A stretch of DNA of 14,537 bases from Flavobacteriales bacterium (GCA_947464515.1 CANHXF010000016.1:1-14537), one strand, 5' to 3'; numbered from the stretch's first letter, positions 1 to 7,591 are shown. Made by a program: numbers and translations. The notes: a model not told the origin generated them from the sequence alone.

Positions 1-54
1 ATGAAAAATTACGACCTTTGGAACGACCTATTAGAAACTTTAGAAATTTGGTAA
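1..54 (+). CDS. Possible C-terminal end of an upstream gene (partial)
   Basis: Frame 1 is open from the window edge to a TAA at 52-54 and encodes 17 residues ending in LLETLEIW. The first codon in the window happens to be ATG, so this could in principle be a tiny ORF, but it more likely is the tail of a gene that starts outside. The stop lies 2 bases before the ATG of the lipoprotein gene at 57, a spacing typical of an operon. The tail is too short to identify a family. Confidence 0.3.
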   Translation: MKNYDLWNDLLETLEIW

Positions 55-56
55 TC

Positions 57-323
57 ATGAAATATACTCTTCCATTTGCCCTTGGCCTTGCTGCCACCCT
101 AAGTATTGCTGCCTGCTCAAACAGCACAGAAGGAGCCTTTGATGCGAGCGAAAAAACCAGCCAAGATTCTATCGATAGTTTGGATCAAGCGGCTATGTTC
201 GATGACTTATATAAAGACACTTTAAACCGCGATACAGCAAAAGGAAAACCTGGCGATGTAACTACGGAAACTTTGCCAAAAACACCTGTAGAAAATACCC
301 CAGTTCAAATGCATCAACCATGA
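57..323 (+). CDS. Small predicted lipoprotein, unknown function
   Basis: An 88-residue protein with a lysine after the start, a hydrophobic segment (about residues 5-19) and a lipobox SIAAC with the lipidated Cys at residue 20, so it should be exported by Sec, processed by signal peptidase II and anchored in an envelope membrane. The mature part (C-S-N-S-T-E onward) is short, polar, rich in Asp, Ser, Thr and Lys, and looks disordered; no domain is recognised. An ATG at 18 in the same frame would put 13 extra residues before the signal peptide, so ATG 57 is the better start. The stop overlaps the start of asd (ATGA at 320-323), which suggests translational coupling. A link between the lipoprotein and lysine/diaminopimelate or threonine/methionine synthesis is not evident. 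Confidence 0.75.
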   Translation: MKYTLPFALGLAATLSIAACSNSTEGAFDASEKTSQDSIDSLDQAAMFDDLYKDTLNRDTAKGKPGDVTTETLPKTPVENTPVQMHQP

Positions 324-1315
324 AAATTGCGGTAGTGGGTGCCACCGGATTGGTGGGTACGAAAATGTTACAAATTCTGGAGGAAAGAAATTTTCCTGTA
401 ACAGAACTTTTACCCGCTGCATCAGCCAATAGCATTGGAAAAAGCATCACTTTCAGGGGAAAGTCGATTCCCGTGATTACTCTAGACCAAGCCGTTGCCG
501 CCAAACCCGATATCGCACTGTTTAGCGCCGGCGGAAGTGTCAGCTTGGAATGGGCGCCAAAATTCGCGGACAATGGAACCGTAGTCATCGACAATTCAAG
601 TGCTTGGCGCATGGACCCAAACGTACCGTTGGTGGTTCCTGAGGTCAACCCAGATGCCATTTTACCCTCAAACAAAATCATTGCAAACCCCAATTGCTCT
701 ACCATTCAAATGGTGGTCGCACTGCAACCTTTACATCAAAAATTTCAACTAAAAAGAGTTGTCGTTAGCACCTATCAAAGCGTTACAGGTACAGGTCAGA
801 AAGCGGTTCAGCAGATGTTCGATGAGCGCGCTGGCATCACTCCGGATCGGGTATATCCGCATCCAATCGATTTAAATGCGCTGCCTCATATTGATGTTTT
901 CATGAACGATGGCTATACCAAAGAAGAATGGAAAATGATGGTAGAAACCCGCAAAATCATGGGGCTGCCGGAACTAAAAATTACTGCCACAACCGTGAGA
1001 ATTCCTACGGTAGGCGGACATTCCGAGAGCATTAATGCAAGTTTTGAAAATGCCCTAACGGTGCGCGAAATCAAAGAAATTTTAAGCGATGCTCCAGGTG
1101 TTACCTTGCAAGACAATCCAGAAAAATTTGAATATCCGATGCCATTGAACAGCCACGACAAAGACGATGTTTTTGTGGGTAGAATTCGAATGGACGAGAG
1201 TGAGAACAACACAATTAACATGTGGGTAGTGTCCGATAATCTTAGGAAAGGTGCCGCAACAAATGCCATTCAAATTGCTGAATTGTTGATACAAAAAGGC
1301 TGGTTCGATGCCTAA
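320..1315 (+). CDS. asd: Aspartate-semialdehyde dehydrogenase
   Basis: 331 residues, the usual length for the family. The enzyme reduces aspartyl-phosphate to aspartate semialdehyde with NADPH in the cytoplasm, the branch point to lysine and diaminopimelate (peptidoglycan), threonine, methionine and isoleucine. Visible signatures: the N-terminal dinucleotide-binding loop GATGLVG at residues 7-13, SAGGSVS around 69-75, the active-site motif NPNCSTIQ with the nucleophilic Cys at 126, and the catalytic-site motif VGGHSES with His 234. The N-terminal Rossmann domain and the central catalytic domain follow the normal order. The ATG overlaps the stop of the upstream lipoprotein gene by four bases, so the two are probably cotranscribed and coupled. 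No frameshift or missing residue is seen. Confidence 0.97.
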   Translation: MKIAVVGATGLVGTKMLQILEERNFPVTELLPAASANSIGKSITFRGKSIPVITLDQAVAAKPDIALFSAGGSVSLEWAPKFADNGTVVIDNSSAWRMDPNVPLVVPEVNPDAILPSNKIIANPNCSTIQMVVALQPLHQKFQLKRVVVSTYQSVTGTGQKAVQQMFDERAGITPDRVYPHPIDLNALPHIDVFMNDGYTKEEWKMMVETRKIMGLPELKITATTVRIPTVGGHSESINASFENALTVREIKEILSDAPGVTLQDNPEKFEYPMPLNSHDKDDVFVGRIRMDESENNTINMWVVSDNLRKGAATNAIQIAELLIQKGWFDA

Positions 1316-1372
1316 TTGAAGAGAATTTCTGATTGATTCCAACTTTTTTCATGCCTCTTTGTTAGTCTAATC

Positions 1373-1834
1373 ATGCTAGTGCAAGAAAACGAAGAATTAA
1401 ACGCTCCAGACAACCGCCCTTTGGTCCTCAAGGATGCTGTTTATCAAGGTGAAATGCACAATGCACCCTACGCAATCAGTGTCAGTTCGCCCAAAATCGA
1501 ACCCATCGACAAGCGATTAATGGTGGCAAACGCCCATGAAAGCATGCAGCACCAAGCCGAGCAACAAATTACGATGCTTCGCAAACAAGCCCAACTTTTG
1601 ATTAACCAGGCCAAAGAAATCGAAGCGCGAGTTGAAATGTCGCATGCGATTTACAAAGCCGACCTCAACTTTGAGCCTATCATCCACGGAATTTATCACT
1701 TGTACCAAAAGGATGATGGCACTCAAGTTTTGAGTATGATTGCACCATACGAATGGGGAAAATCAGCAGCCTTCCACACCTATTTGCATACCGTTAGATT
1801 GTTAGCGGATCGCACTTGGGAAATTTTGGCTTAA
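1373..1834 (+). CDS. DUF2452 family protein
   Basis: A 153-residue soluble protein with no signal peptide or membrane segment. From memory it matches DUF2452, a family of unknown function found in Bacteroidota and also in eukaryotes (human C1orf50). The recognisable part is the C-terminal half: a likely helical stretch at about 58-92 rich in Gln, Lys, Ala and Glu, then YKADLNFEPIIHGIYHLYQK and a motif with APYEWG. The first 30 residues are variable. It begins 57 bases after asd, with no clear promoter or terminator between them, so cotranscription is possible but unproven. It converges on murQ with a 21-base gap. The biochemical role is not known. Confidence 0.8.
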   Translation: MLVQENEELNAPDNRPLVLKDAVYQGEMHNAPYAISVSSPKIEPIDKRLMVANAHESMQHQAEQQITMLRKQAQLLINQAKEIEARVEMSHAIYKADLNFEPIIHGIYHLYQKDDGTQVLSMIAPYEWGKSAAFHTYLHTVRLLADRTWEILA

Positions 1835-1855
1835 TCCACCAATAGATTTTCGATA

Positions 1856-2656
1856 TCAACCCCGGTGGGCATCGACAGCTTTGCGGACAGAACCCGTAGA
1901 CAGCAATAGAGACTTCGCCCCAGCTTCCGCCAAACCCGTTTCTTCCATCACCATTCTCGTACCTCTTTCGATCAACTTGTGATTGGTAAGCTGCATGTCG
2001 ATCATTTTATTGCCTTTCACATGTCCTAACCGAATCATTACGCTGGTAGTGAGCATATTGAGCACCATTTTTGTCGCCGTGCCCGCTTTCATCCGTGTAC
2101 TTCCGGTAACAAACTCAGGACCCGTCTCGATTTCCACGCAGATATCGCAGTCGGCAGCCATCGCACTATTTTTATTACAAACTACGGCACCCGTTGCGAT
2201 GCCATTTGTTTGGCATTGGCGCAGAGCGCCAATGACATAGGGAGTGCGGCCGGAGGCCGCAATACCCACCACAACATCACCCTTACCAATATTGTATTTC
2301 TCTAAATCACGATACCCCTGCTCAAAATCATCTTCTGCAAATTCCACCGCCTTGCGAATCGCGGAATCACCGCCGGCAATCAATCCAACGACTTTATCAA
2401 AGGGAACACCGTAGGTAGGCGGACATTCACTGGCATCCACAATACCCAGTCGACCTGATGTGCCGGCGCCCAAATAAAATAACCGCCCACCCTTACTCAA
2501 TCGATCATAAATCAATTCACACAATGCGGAAATTACGGGCAGTTCATTTGCAATTCGGGCATGACATAAAGCATCCTCCCGGTTAATACCCGCCACTAAA
2601 CTCAAAAAATCTTGCTGCTCTAAATGGGAATGATTGGAACTGGATTCTGTATGCAT
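1856..2656 (-). CDS. murQ: N-acetylmuramic acid 6-phosphate etherase
   Basis: 266 residues. MurQ cleaves the D-lactyl ether of MurNAc-6-phosphate to give GlcNAc-6-phosphate and D-lactate in the cytoplasm, a step in peptidoglycan recycling. It is a SIS-fold sugar-isomerase-type protein. Visible motifs: LGAGTSGRLGIVDASECPPT at 62-81, whose Glu 77 corresponds to E. coli Glu83; AEDD with Glu 108 at the place of Glu114; AASGRTPYV at 133-141; and GSTRMKAGTATK near 185-196. It is about 30 residues shorter than the E. coli enzyme, mostly at the C-terminus, which I think is usual for Bacteroidota. The ATG follows the TAA of the GH3 gene with no spacer (TAAATG), so translation is probably coupled and the two share a transcript. 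No PTS transporter or anhMurNAc kinase is visible nearby. Confidence 0.95.
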   Translation of the reverse strand: MHTESSSNHSHLEQQDFLSLVAGINREDALCHARIANELPVISALCELIYDRLSKGGRLFYLGAGTSGRLGIVDASECPPTYGVPFDKVVGLIAGGDSAIRKAVEFAEDDFEQGYRDLEKYNIGKGDVVVGIAASGRTPYVIGALRQCQTNGIATGAVVCNKNSAMAADCDICVEIETGPEFVTGSTRMKAGTATKMVLNMLTTSVMIRLGHVKGNKMIDMQLTNHKLIERGTRMVMEETGLAEAGAKSLLLSTGSVRKAVDAHRG

Positions 2657-4222
2657 TTATACAAAAGTATCGGTTTGATAGCGATCACACAAAAAATGAA
2701 TCCACTCTTGATACATCACCTCAGGCATCACACGAGGAAATTTACTTTGTCCGCCCAACTTTCCTTTCGACTCCAAGAAATCCATAAAGTCCGACTCGGG
2801 CAAAACATGCATTTGCATCGTCTTCAATACATGCTGTCGTTCCGTAGCATAATCATCATTCAACACGCAAAGATGCTGATCTAAAATCGACCTTAACTGC
2901 TCTGCATCGGGCTTAACCTGACCTGTAGGGTAAGAAACATACCAACGATGTCCCATTTCTCCGTTAGGCAATTTTAACCCACGGACACAATATTCAGAAA
3001 TCGGCGAATTTAAATCTCTTCCCGTTAATTCGGTGCCCTGATTCATATTCTCCACGCTCAAATGCTCCCCACACAAACTCAAATACTGCTTTGTTCTGCC
3101 GGTAATCTTAATCTCACAAGCATCCACATTGGTAAACTGAATAATATCACCAATCAAATAGCGCCAGGCACCGGCGCAAGTACTAATTAAAATGGCGTAG
3201 TTAACACCCTCAACAACTTCGTCCAAATCCAATGCTTTTGCACCGGGCTTAACATCGCCAGTCTCGTCAAAATTCTCCTCATTAAAAGGAATAAACTCAA
3301 AATAGGTATTGTTTCTAAACACCAACCCCATTCCGGAGGCGTTTATTTTTGTTTGCGCTGCCACAAAGCCTTCACTACACAAATACGATTCAATATAATG
3401 GATGGGATGGCCCATCATGGCCTCTATCTGACTCTTATATGGCGTGATGGAAATCGCTCCCCACGTATAAACACTAAGGTGAGGCCATATTTCATGAATG
3501 TTATTTAACTCATACCGCTCGATGATTTTCTCTAACAGCATCTTCACCCAAGACGGAGCCCCAGCAATCATCGCTACATCCCAATTGGGCGCTTCGTTAA
3601 CCATGGTTTCTACCTTGAGATGCCAATCACGCTCACGTTTGATCTCCTCCGTAGGCACTGCAAAATGATCAAACCAAAAAGGCAAATTTGCCACGGAAAT
3701 ACCACTCAAATCACCGCTATATTTCTTGCCATCGTAGTTTAGGTCGGTACTTCCGCCAATCATCAAATAATGTTTGGTGAAAAAATCCTTTGGGATATCG
3801 CTTTTGGCTGCCGCAAACAATTGGCGCCTACTCGCACGAAAAATCGACTTTAATTGAGCATCCGTAACCGGAATGAACTTACTCGCCCCTTGTGTGGTAC
3901 CTGAACTCAAAGCGAAATATTTGGGCGATCCCGGCCAGGTAATATCGGATTCTCCGTTGTATTCCCGTTGCCACCAAGGGTGCATCACATCATAACTCGC
4001 AATAGGTACTTTTGATTTAAACTGTTCAACAGTATCTGCATGCATCAAAATACCATCAAAATCGTATTCTTGACCGTAGGCAGTATTTTTTGCTTTGTAA
4101 AGTAATTTTTTTAGCGTTGCGTCCTGCCATTTCTGAGCACGAGCCCTTTTGATCACCAAGATATCCGTAACGTTCTTTGCCCGATCAAACAAATGAGTTA
4201 AAAAGTCTTTAGTAGCCGACAT
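2657..4222 (-). CDS. GH3-family adenylate-forming enzyme (acyl-acid amido synthetase-like)
   Basis: 521 residues, matching the GH3 superfamily, whose plant members adenylate carboxylic acids such as auxin or jasmonate and join them to amino acids. Visible nucleotide-binding motifs in order: SSGTTQG at 106-112, YLCSEG at 280-285, YLIGDIIQF at about 355-363 with the Gly-Asp pair, LCGEHLS at 383-389, and a C-terminal GGQSKFPR segment around 490-497 holding a likely catalytic Lys. There is no signal peptide, so it is cytoplasmic. Bacterial GH3 homologues are mostly uncharacterised and the acyl substrate cannot be read from the sequence; auxin conjugation should not be assumed. It is the first gene of a pair with murQ (zero spacing). 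The start ATG is preceded by an AT-rich, Shine-Dalgarno-free leader, and no convincing promoter was found in the 86 bases separating it from the next plus-strand gene. Confidence 0.9.
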   Translation of the reverse strand: MSATKDFLTHLFDRAKNVTDILVIKRARAQKWQDATLKKLLYKAKNTAYGQEYDFDGILMHADTVEQFKSKVPIASYDVMHPWWQREYNGESDITWPGSPKYFALSSGTTQGASKFIPVTDAQLKSIFRASRRQLFAAAKSDIPKDFFTKHYLMIGGSTDLNYDGKKYSGDLSGISVANLPFWFDHFAVPTEEIKRERDWHLKVETMVNEAPNWDVAMIAGAPSWVKMLLEKIIERYELNNIHEIWPHLSVYTWGAISITPYKSQIEAMMGHPIHYIESYLCSEGFVAAQTKINASGMGLVFRNNTYFEFIPFNEENFDETGDVKPGAKALDLDEVVEGVNYAILISTCAGAWRYLIGDIIQFTNVDACEIKITGRTKQYLSLCGEHLSVENMNQGTELTGRDLNSPISEYCVRGLKLPNGEMGHRWYVSYPTGQVKPDAEQLRSILDQHLCVLNDDYATERQHVLKTMQMHVLPESDFMDFLESKGKLGGQSKFPRVMPEVMYQEWIHFLCDRYQTDTFV

Positions 4223-4308
4223 AGTAAAATAATTTTGTGTTCATGTTACAAAAACCAAGCCATCCTAATCAATACCGACGATAATTGACGAACTTTGCCA
4301 ATATTACT

Positions 4309-4674
4309 ATGGCAGACGGACTAATTCAGGAAATACGTGACAAGTGGTTACAGATAATCGCCTTTGTGGAGGAGAATTTTGATAAAAAGCCCGACCTCAA
4401 TGCGATTTTGTTTCTCATTGGCGTTAGAGAGTTGGGCGAATTGAGGGATACACCCTTCTCCAAAGAAGAAAAGGTACACTTAATGCACATCGCAACATGC
4501 AAAATTTTAAGCTATTCAGGTTATTATGAGCACGTTGGATCGGATCAAAATGGCTGGCCGGCTTGGCAAAATATCATTCCTTTGCCAAATTTGGGATACT
4601 TAGAGCAAGAGAATTTGATCCGACAACACATTGTGGAGTATTTTGAAAATGAAGAAATAATTCAGTTTCATTAA
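4309..4674 (+). CDS. Small conserved-looking Bacteroidota protein, unknown function
   Basis: 121 residues from ATG 4309. A TTG at 4285 in frame would add eight residues (MTNFANIT), but TTG starts are rare in this phylum and the protein reads naturally from MADGLIQEIRDKW. No signal peptide or transmembrane segment; mixed charge with an acidic C-terminus. The stretch NAILFLIGVRELGELRDTPF followed by FSKEEKVHLMHIATCKILSYSGYYE and a Trp-rich GWPAW motif looks like a compact helical fold. I recall similar unnamed proteins in other Bacteroidota genomes but cannot name a domain. The upstream gene is divergent (GH3) and the lipoprotein cyclophilin follows after 46 bases on the same strand, so these two may be cotranscribed. 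Confidence 0.8.
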   Translation: MADGLIQEIRDKWLQIIAFVEENFDKKPDLNAILFLIGVRELGELRDTPFSKEEKVHLMHIATCKILSYSGYYEHVGSDQNGWPAWQNIIPLPNLGYLEQENLIRQHIVEYFENEEIIQFH

Positions 4675-4720
4675 GCAAATTGGTAATTTCCAGCAAAAAA
4701 CTTAGTTTATTTGAATTACG

Positions 4721-5599
4721 ATGATGAAATATGCTTTGATGCTTCCCATTATGCTAGCATTTGCTAGTTGCAGCAACACCACAGAAACAAATGTAGTAGA
4801 CAGTGCAATAAATCTGGTTGAGACAGATTCCGCAGATTACAGTGATTCAACTGCGCCAGCGGAATGGCCAAGGGTGGTTTTCAAAACCACTGCTGGAAAT
4901 TTAACCCTAGCACTTAACCCCGAGCAAAAAGAACATTCCCAGAATTTCCTAAAATTGGTAAAATCCAAGTATTATAATGGTCAACTTTTTCACCGCGTTA
5001 TCAAAGATTTTATGGTTCAATCGGGCGACCCTAAATCCGTAAATGCAAGCCCCACAGCAATGATTGGCGACGGTGGACCAAGCTACACTATACCGAGTGA
5101 AATCAAACCAAATTTGTATCATTTCAAAGGGGCATTGTCGGCGGCTAGGCAGAGCGACGATGTTAACCCGATGAAAAGGAGCAGTGGTTCACAGTTCTTT
5201 ATCGTTACAGGCTCTCTTGTAGATGAACTTCGCTTAAAACAATCTATGGAGGCCGTGGCCTTTGAGAACTTCAAACAAGACCCCGCAAATCGGGAAACGA
5301 TTTTAAAAGGTCAAGCCCTAAATCAGTCAGGAAATATGGCAGCCATGCGAGAATTGGAGACAGAAGTTCAAGGAAAAATGCAACCCATCATCGATGAATT
5401 ATACGCAAAAATGCCATCAGACGTAAAGCAGCGATACGCCAAATGGGGAGGCGCACCAAGTTTGGACAACAACTACACTGTTTTTGGGAAATTGGTTTCT
5501 GGATATAGTGTACTTAGTGCAATTGAAAACGAACCCACAGGAAGTGGCGACCGACCCAAAAAGGATGTCAAAATTATTGAGGCTTTCATTCAAGAATAA
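4721..5599 (+). CDS. Lipoprotein cyclophilin-type peptidyl-prolyl cis-trans isomerase
   Basis: 292 residues. The start (Met-Met-Lys) leads into a signal peptide ending in the lipobox AFASC with lipidated Cys 17, so it should be an envelope lipoprotein acting on proteins in the periplasm or at the surface. After a Ser/Thr/Asp-rich linker the cyclophilin domain starts near residue 51 (VVFKTTAGNLTLAL). Visible active-site elements: FHRVI at 90-94 with the catalytic Arg 92, FMVQSGDP at 97-104, and SGSQFFIV at 155-162. The fold is interrupted by about 75 charged, probably helical residues (roughly 165-240), before YTVFGKLVSGYSVL at 242-255 completes the barrel. That insertion makes it longer than a minimal cyclophilin. 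The Trp and His found late in the human CypA site are not apparent. Its protein clients are unknown. Confidence 0.92.
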   Translation: MMKYALMLPIMLAFASCSNTTETNVVDSAINLVETDSADYSDSTAPAEWPRVVFKTTAGNLTLALNPEQKEHSQNFLKLVKSKYYNGQLFHRVIKDFMVQSGDPKSVNASPTAMIGDGGPSYTIPSEIKPNLYHFKGALSAARQSDDVNPMKRSSGSQFFIVTGSLVDELRLKQSMEAVAFENFKQDPANRETILKGQALNQSGNMAAMRELETEVQGKMQPIIDELYAKMPSDVKQRYAKWGGAPSLDNNYTVFGKLVSGYSVLSAIENEPTGSGDRPKKDVKIIEAFIQE

Positions 5600-5682
5600 T
5601 TGAATCGCAAAAGTTCCTATAAAACCAATAAATCAATTCATTGGCCCAAAAACCATCGATAATAATATAGATTAATTTCATT

Positions 5683-5712
5683 TTGAGATTTTTCTGAATT
5701 GTAGTATATTTG
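5683..5712 (+). promoter_or_regulatory. Bacteroidota-type promoter of the rimP-nusA-infB operon
   Basis: A -33 TTG at 5683-5685 and a -7 element TATATTTG at 5705-5712, a perfect match to the TAnnTTTG consensus used by the primary sigma factor of Bacteroidota, are separated by 19 bases, the usual spacing. Transcription should start near 5718, giving a leader of roughly 57 bases before the rimP ATG at 5776. It lies in the 176-base gap after the cyclophilin gene. Confidence 0.75.
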
Positions 5713-5736
5713 CAGCACTTTCCGATAAACTTTAGG

Positions 5737-5768
5737 AAGGGGACAAGCCAAAAGCAGTCCCCTTTTTT
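5737..5768 (+). terminator. Intrinsic-terminator-like hairpin in the rimP leader (candidate attenuator)
   Basis: An 8-bp perfect stem AAGGGGAC (5737-5744) / GTCCCCTT (5757-5764) with a 12-base loop is followed directly by T residues to 5768 (six Ts in all from 5763). It lies downstream of the consensus promoter and ends 7 bases before the rimP ATG. It is therefore inside the leader of the operon that encodes NusA, and should act on transcripts from that promoter as well as on any read-through from upstream. The hairpin is plainly visible; attenuation is an inference. Confidence 0.75.
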
Positions 5769-5775
5769 GTTGACT

Positions 5776-6240
5776 ATGGCAAACCTCGCAAAGAATCTAA
5801 CCGACCTAGTAGAACAGGAAGCACCCCTGTTTGGATTGTTCTTGGTAGCACACACTATCAGTCCCGCCAAACTATTCCAATTTTACATGGACAGTGAAGA
5901 AGTATTATCAATGAAATCAATCACCGATTTTACCAGGCATATCTCTGAAAAAATTGATGACTCCGATCTCAGCGACGAGGCCTTCACCTTCGAAATTTCT
6001 TCGCCCGGTGCCGAAAGACCGCTTACCAATCGCAAACAATATGGAAAACATATCGGCCGTTCTTTCGATTTTGTTACCTCCGAAGGACTTGTGAATGGCA
6101 AATTGGTCGAAATCAACGAAAATAACGTGTTCCTCATCGAACAAACAACCAAAGAAAAAGGCAAGAAAGCCATTACACAAATCATCGAAGTCCCTTTTGA
6201 AAACATTCAATCTGCAACCATCATAATCAGTTTCAAATAA
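5776..6240 (+). CDS. rimP: Ribosome maturation factor RimP
   Basis: 154 residues from ATG 5776. RimP assists maturation of the 30S subunit in the cytoplasm. The conserved family motif appears as EISSPGAERPL at 73-83, at the junction of the N-terminal alpha/beta domain (about 1-85) and the C-terminal SH3-like barrel (about 86-154). The open frame extends upstream to 5710, but that would include the leader hairpin and part of the -7 element, so the ATG immediately after the U-tract is chosen. It is the first gene of the classical rimP-nusA-infB order, and nusA begins one base after its stop. Confidence 0.95.
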   Translation: MANLAKNLTDLVEQEAPLFGLFLVAHTISPAKLFQFYMDSEEVLSMKSITDFTRHISEKIDDSDLSDEAFTFEISSPGAERPLTNRKQYGKHIGRSFDFVTSEGLVNGKLVEINENNVFLIEQTTKEKGKKAITQIIEVPFENIQSATIIISFK

Positions 6241-6241
6241 T

Positions 6242-7504
6242 ATGAAAGTCAAGGCAAAAGATCTAGGTATCAACCTTGTGGAGAGTTTCTCCGAATTTAA
6301 GGAGTTTAAAAACATCGACCGCGCCACAATGATGCGCGTTTTGGAAGACGTGTTCCGCAACATTCTGAAAAAGAAGTACGGCAATGATGCCAATTTCGAC
6401 ATCATCATCAACACAGAAACGGGTGACATAGAAATGTATCACCTACGCCTGATTGTTGAAGCCGGTGAAGTAGAAGATGAAAACCTTCAAATCGCGTTGG
6501 AAGATGCCCAAAAATTAGAACCCGACTACGCAGTGGGTGAAGATTGTATTCAGCAAGTTTTCTTGGACGATTTCGGACGTCGTAGCATCTTAAATGCTCG
6601 TCAAGCCCTCATGAGTCGTATCATCGAACTTGAAAAAGACGAACTTTTCAAAAAATACAAAGACAAACGCGGTGAAATCATTACCGGTGAAGTTTATAAT
6701 GTTTGGAAACGTGAAATCATGGTACTCGATGATGAAGGCAACGAATTGTCGCTTCCGAAAGACCACATGATTCCTCGCGATATGTACAAAAAAGGCGATA
6801 CCCTTCGCGCTGTAATTCACGAAGTGGACATGGACAAAGGGTCTCCAAAAATTATTCTTTCTAGAACCTCTCCAGAATTCTTGGAGCGTTTGTTTGAATT
6901 GGAAGTACCTGAAATCTTAGACGGTTTGATTACCATCAAAAAGGTTGTTCGCGAACCCGGTGAGCGTGCCAAAGTAGCCGTTGAAAGCTACGATGATCGC
7001 ATCGATCCAGTGGGCGCTTGCGTGGGTGTAAAAGGAGCTCGTATTCACGGCATCGTTCGTGAGTTGCGCAACGAAAACATCGATGTAATCAACTTCACAA
7101 CCAATACCAATCTTTATATCCAAAGATCTCTTCAACCCGCTGCGATTTCTCGCATCGAATTGAATGAAGAGAAAAAGACTGCCGATGTATTCTTAGAAGC
7201 CGACCAGGTTTCTTTGGCCATTGGTAAAGGTGGACATAACATCAAATTGGCCGGCAAATTGTGTGGCTACCAAATCGAAGTGTACAGAATGGCCGCCACA
7301 ATTTCCGATGAGGATGATGTGGATTTGGACGAATTTTTGGACGAAATCGATACTTGGATCATCGAAGAATTCAAGAAAATTGGTTTGGATTCCGCGAAAT
7401 CTGTCATCAATGCCACAGTGGAAGATTTGATGAGAAGAACTGAATTGGAAGAAGAAACCATTATCGAAGTACAAAAGATACTTCGCGTAGAATTCGAAGA
7501 CTAA
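6242..7504 (+). CDS. nusA: Transcription termination/antitermination factor NusA
   Basis: 420 residues. NusA binds RNA polymerase, modulates pausing, intrinsic termination and antitermination, and contacts the nascent RNA. Domains in order: the N-terminal RNAP-binding domain (about 1-125), an S1 domain (about 140-205, beginning GEIITGEVYNV), KH1 (GACVGVKGARI near 258-268) and KH2 (LAIGKGGHNIKLAGKL near 325-340). A C-terminal tail with helix-hairpin-helix-like sequence (IGLDSAKSVINATVEDL) ends in EFED. The long acidic repeats of the E. coli protein are absent, as expected outside the gamma-proteobacteria. The spacing to rimP is one base. Because the operon leader carries a terminator-like hairpin, NusA may control its own synthesis. 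Confidence 0.97.
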   Translation: MKVKAKDLGINLVESFSEFKEFKNIDRATMMRVLEDVFRNILKKKYGNDANFDIIINTETGDIEMYHLRLIVEAGEVEDENLQIALEDAQKLEPDYAVGEDCIQQVFLDDFGRRSILNARQALMSRIIELEKDELFKKYKDKRGEIITGEVYNVWKREIMVLDDEGNELSLPKDHMIPRDMYKKGDTLRAVIHEVDMDKGSPKIILSRTSPEFLERLFELEVPEILDGLITIKKVVREPGERAKVAVESYDDRIDPVGACVGVKGARIHGIVRELRNENIDVINFTTNTNLYIQRSLQPAAISRIELNEEKKTADVFLEADQVSLAIGKGGHNIKLAGKLCGYQIEVYRMAATISDEDDVDLDEFLDEIDTWIIEEFKKIGLDSAKSVINATVEDLMRRTELEEETIIEVQKILRVEFED

Positions 7505-7516
7505 TTAACCATCAGC

Positions 7517-7549
7517 AAAGCCCCGTGAACCCCAAGGACACGGGGCTTT
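7517..7549 (+). other. Strong hairpin between nusA and infB, terminator-like but lacking a U-tract
   Basis: An 11-bp perfect inverted repeat, AAAGCCCCGTG (7517-7527) and CACGGGGCTTT (7539-7549), with an 11-base loop, starts 12 bases after the nusA stop. What follows is GAATAAAAAAT rather than a run of T, so it is not a standard intrinsic terminator on either strand. It could cause partial termination, serve as an RNA processing site, or protect the nusA 3' end. Confidence 0.7.
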
Positions 7550-7591
7550 GAATAAAAAATAGTGGCGAACACATTGTTCAAAACACAAACC

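Noticed and set aside
262..705. 147-residue open frame on the minus strand over asd
   Set aside because: Shadow of the asd coding frame; no recognisable protein features.
1361..1369. CTTTGTTAG motif before the DUF2452 gene as a promoter
   Set aside because: It lacks the TA of the TAnnTTTG element and no properly spaced TTG is present.
4285..4308. TTG start for the small unknown protein
   Set aside because: TTG starts are rare in this phylum, and the ATG at 4309 gives a natural N-terminus.
4680..4713. Possible promoter before the cyclophilin gene: TTG at 4680-4682 and TTTATTTG at 4706-4713
   Set aside because: One mismatch in the -7 element, spacing of 23 bases at the upper limit, and almost no room for a leader before the ATG at 4721.
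5626..5645. Imperfect inverted repeat CCAAT...ATTGG after the cyclophilin gene
   Set aside because: The stem is AT-rich and short with a mismatch and no U-tract follows, so I do not call it a terminator.
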